Assembly: GCA_943330915.2 (NCBI GenBank)
Contig: CALQJO020000011.1
Location: 1 to 56,436 of the forward strand
Direction of reading: 5' to 3'
Length of the DNA: 56,436 nucleotides
DNA from: Rhodoferax sp. OV413
GTDB lineage: Bacteria > Pseudomonadota > Gammaproteobacteria > Pseudomonadales > Pseudohongiellaceae
Of this stretch, positions 54,416-56,436 are shown piece by piece (position 1 is the stretch's first letter; each line of letters opens with the position of its first letter). The notes under the pieces are model-generated. The model was not told the DNA's origin. It did no database searches and was given only the letters and a program-made list of their open reading frames with translations. The position numbers were made by a program, and so were the translations under genes.

Positions 54416-56436
54416 TTACTCTGATTTATCGGCCTCAGATTGAGCGGCCAGTCGCGCTTCTTCCGCAAGCCGGCGACGACGGATTTCGCGAGGATCATTG
54501 GGGGCGCGACCGCCACTGCTGATGGCGGCGGGAGCCACCACTTCTGCAGCGGGCTCTGCTACGGTTGCAACTACCGGGTTGCTTGCAGCACCGGTTGTTG
54601 CAGTTGTAGCGTCCGCTGTCACTTCTACAACAGCCGGCGGCAACTCAGCCTGTGGCTCTGAGAGTGTGACAACTTCAACAACGGTTTGCTCAGCAGCCAC
54701 GGGTTGGTAATCTGCAGCAGGTTCTGCAACCGCTACTTTCTGCACTGTTTGATCGGCAGCCTGTTCAGCCCGGGCTGCATTCTCAGCGGCCGATTTGGCT
54801 GCTGCTCTCGCAGATGCCGATCGTCCCGAAGATTTAGCGGCGGGTTTGGTGACAGTTGTTGCAATTTCAGCCACATCAGCCACATCAGCCACTGCAGCGA
54901 TTTTAGCTACCTCTGCTATATCAGCCACATCAATTTTCGCTGTGATATCAGCGCTTTTGTTAGGCTCGGGAGTATCGTCAGAGTCATCGCTCTCGTCAGT
55001 ATCGGTGGCTTCGGTTGTCTCAGTGCCCGCTGTCTGGCCACGCCCCCGACGTGATCGACCGCCGCGGCTGCGACGACGACGCGGCTTGGCTACGCTATCC
55101 TCGCCTGATTCAGTCTGGACATTGCCATCTTCAGATGACTCAACGCGCAACAGCTCGTCAGTTACCACTGCACTCTCTTCAGCATTGGCAGTCGCTTGCA
55201 GCCCTGCGTTGTGATCAATCTCTGTCACTGTGGCTGCGCTGTCCAATGTTGTGTCCAGACCATCAGGGTGCGGGCCACGTGTGCGCTTGTTTGTATTGCG
55301 AGGTCTGCGATCACCACGTCGACGCTTGGCATCACCGTTGGTTTCGTCAGACGGATCAGCGTCAGCCGTGTCTGCGATCACATCTTTGCGCAGTGTCTCA
55401 TCATCAGCAGGTCGTTGACGGTTGTTGCCTTGTACCTGAGCACCTTGCTGATTGCCGCCGCGACGACGACCGCGACCCTGGCCTGCAGCGCCTGCGTCAG
55501 CGTCTGCTGCATCACGCGGAGGTCGACGCTCATCCTTACGATCCGCCTTAATGTCATCATCAGGTTTGGCGGAGCTGCGATCACGATCATTGCGATCACG
55601 GTCAGACCGGCCACTGCCCCGATTCTGGCGTGAGTTACGATTCTGTGCACCTTGACCCGCGCCCGACGTGCGACGACCGCGCTGTTGCTCTGAATCGTCT
55701 TTGTCCTCTGTCTTGGCCGGCGCTGCATCATCTGATGAGTCTGACAGGCCAATGATAGACAGCAACGAAGCAAACAAGCCCTTTTTGCGCGGAGCGGCTA
55801 CCGGCGCCGCCGTTTTGGCGACAGATGCGGCAGATGGTGCAGGGGCTTGCGGAACCGTGGGTGCCTGTACCGCTGCCTGCTGCGCCGGAACGGGCTTTTG
55901 CGCCACAACCAATTCTTCGTGATCATCATTCGTCGTGACGATTTCGTAGCTTGCCACCGGTGTGCCACCATCTTGCAAGGTCAGGCACTGAATCTCGTAA
56001 TGCGGCGTTTCCAGTGACGGATTTGGAACAATCAGCAGGCGTGTTTTACTTTGCGCTTCAATGGCAGCAACAGCGTTGCGCTTCTCATTGAGCAGGTAGG
56101 AGGCCACAGACAACGGCACAATTGCTCTGATTTCGGCGCTCTTTTTCTTGTTGGCCTCTTCCTGCAGAACGCGCAGGATAGACAGGCATAGTGACTTCAC
56201 ATCACGAATGGTGCCCTGGCCATTACAGCGTGGGCACACCACAGCACTGGTCTCATCCAGTGACGGACGCAGACGCTGACGTGACATTTCCAGCAATCCA
56301 AAACGGGAAATGCGACCGACCTGCACACGCGCGCGGTCTGCTTCCAGCGCGTCCCGCATGCGGTTTTCAACTTCTTTCTGATTTTTGGTAGAGCTCATGT
56401 CGATAAAATCAATGACGACAAGGCCACCCATATCAC
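54416..56436 (-). CDS. rne: Ribonuclease E, C-terminal two-thirds (5' end beyond window)
   Basis: The frame is open to the window edge, so about the first third (S1 and RNase H-like part) is missing. What remains begins at [13 protein letters not shown], the end of the DNase I-like catalytic domain, followed by the Zn-link CPRCNGQGT (about 73 residues in) and the small domain. After about residue 190 comes the scaffold region: arginine-rich RNA-binding clusters ([33 protein letters not shown]), acidic stretches, an Ala/Val/Asp repeat zone and a C-terminal basic end ([19 protein letters not shown]). RNase E cuts RNA and gathers degradosome partners on this tail. Rapidly varying low-complexity tails are normal in the family. 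Confidence 0.96.
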   Translation of the reverse strand, partial: DMGGLVVIDFIDMSSTKNQKEVENRMRDALEADRARVQVGRISRFGLLEMSRQRLRPSLDETSAVVCPRCNGQGTIRDVKSLCLSILRVLQEEANKKKSAEIRAIVPLSVASYLLNEKRNAVAAIEAQSKTRLLIVPNPSLETPHYEIQCLTLQDGGTPVASYEIVTTNDDHEELVVAQKPVPAQQAAVQAPTVPQAPAPSAASVAKTAAPVAAPRKKGLFASLLSIIGLSDSSDDAAPAKTEDKDDSEQQRGRRTSGAGQGAQNRNSRQNRGSGRSDRDRNDRDRSSAKPDDDIKADRKDERRPPRDAADADAGAAGQGRGRRRGGNQQGAQVQGNNRQRPADDETLRKDVIADTADADPSDETNGDAKRRRGDRRPRNTNKRTRGPHPDGLDTTLDSAATVTEIDHNAGLQATANAEESAVVTDELLRVESSEDGNVQTESGEDSVAKPRRRRSRGGRSRRGRGQTAGTETTEATDTDESDDSDDTPEPNKSADITAKIDVADIAEVAKIAAVADVADVAEIATTVTKPAAKSSGRSASARAAAKSAAENAARAEQAADQTVQKVAVAEPAADYQPVAAEQTVVEVVTLSEPQAELPPAVVEVTADATTATTGAASNPVVATVAEPAAEVVAPAAISSGGRAPNDPREIRRRRLAEEARLAAQSEADKSE
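54868..54940 (-). repeat. Short tandem repeats in the RNase E tail
   Basis: The 9-base unit TCAGCCACA occurs nearly three times in a row near 54867-54892 (plus strand) and again near 54920-54930. It encodes an Asp-Val-Ala type repeat ([10 protein letters not shown] and [10 protein letters not shown]), a likely product of slippage in the scaffold region. Confidence 0.7.

Noticed and set aside
55015-55551. 178-codon plus-strand frame opposite rne
   Set aside because: Antisense of the low-complexity RNase E scaffold; long frames on the other strand are expected from arginine-rich codons.
1-56436. tRNA, rRNA, CRISPR, insertion sequences, phage or integration sites
   Set aside because: Looked for by eye on both strands; nothing with the needed structure or gene content was found. 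A tool search could still reveal small RNAs.

Overview
This window looks like a stretch of core chromosome from a gammaproteobacterium of the Pseudomonadales/Cellvibrionales type, probably marine. The evidence is the gene order csiV-mfd-gap-nqrABCDEF-apbE-nqrM-sth, the run leuCD-asd-fimV-truA-trpF-trpBA-accD-folC-dedD-cvpA-purF, a Na+-pumping NADH:quinone reductase, and a LexA with a classic CTGT-N8-ACAG operator. I cannot name a genus. Coding density is high. I saw no insertion sequences, phage genes, CRISPR arrays, tRNA or rRNA genes. No gene-free stretch exceeds 300 bases; the longest are about 200-245 bases.

Layout. 1-4192 (minus): 3'-truncated csiV and mfd. 4428-16591 (plus): a dense group of redox genes, namely a GAPDH with an N-terminal extension, the six Nqr subunits, the flavin transferase ApbE, the Nqr maturation factor NqrM, soluble transhydrogenase Sth, an orphan RnfG-like flavin-binding protein, and gpsA. 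Together they make NADH, spend it on Na+ export, and balance NADH against NADPH. 16593-18063: two envelope proteins (DUF4389; DUF4892 with an OmpA-like tail). 18121-18699 (minus): folE. 18825-24106 (plus): prmB, aroC, leuC, leuD, asd. leuB is absent from its usual place between leuD and asd. 24168-35165 (plus): fimV, truA, trpF, trpB, trpA, accD, folC, dedD, cvpA, purF.

35226-42913 (minus): a MoxR/Bat operon (moxR, DUF58, DUF4381, batA, a batB-batC fusion, batD) with a YciH/SUI1-like gene at its end. The batB-batC protein has a degenerate metal-binding (MIDAS) site and a long Gln/Glu tract. 43121-49267: pyrD and a glutaredoxin-like gene (plus), tatD (minus), ilvE and topA (plus). 49408-50055 (minus): lexA with its own SOS box. 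50206-54315 (plus): nagZ, a hypoxanthine phosphoribosyltransferase gene, a DUF1285 gene, etfB, etfA, ending in a bidirectional terminator. 54416-56436 (minus): the 3' part of rne, cut by the window edge.

Most of this is ordinary housekeeping DNA. The places most worth a second look are the orphan RnfG-like gene beside apbE/nqr/sth, the Bat operon with one intact and one broken VWA protein, the terminator separating nqrF from apbE-nqrM, and the missing leuB. Many start codons are GTG or TTG; starts were chosen from ribosome binding sites, overlaps and family lengths. Nothing could be searched or computed, so family names rest on motif and length recognition.
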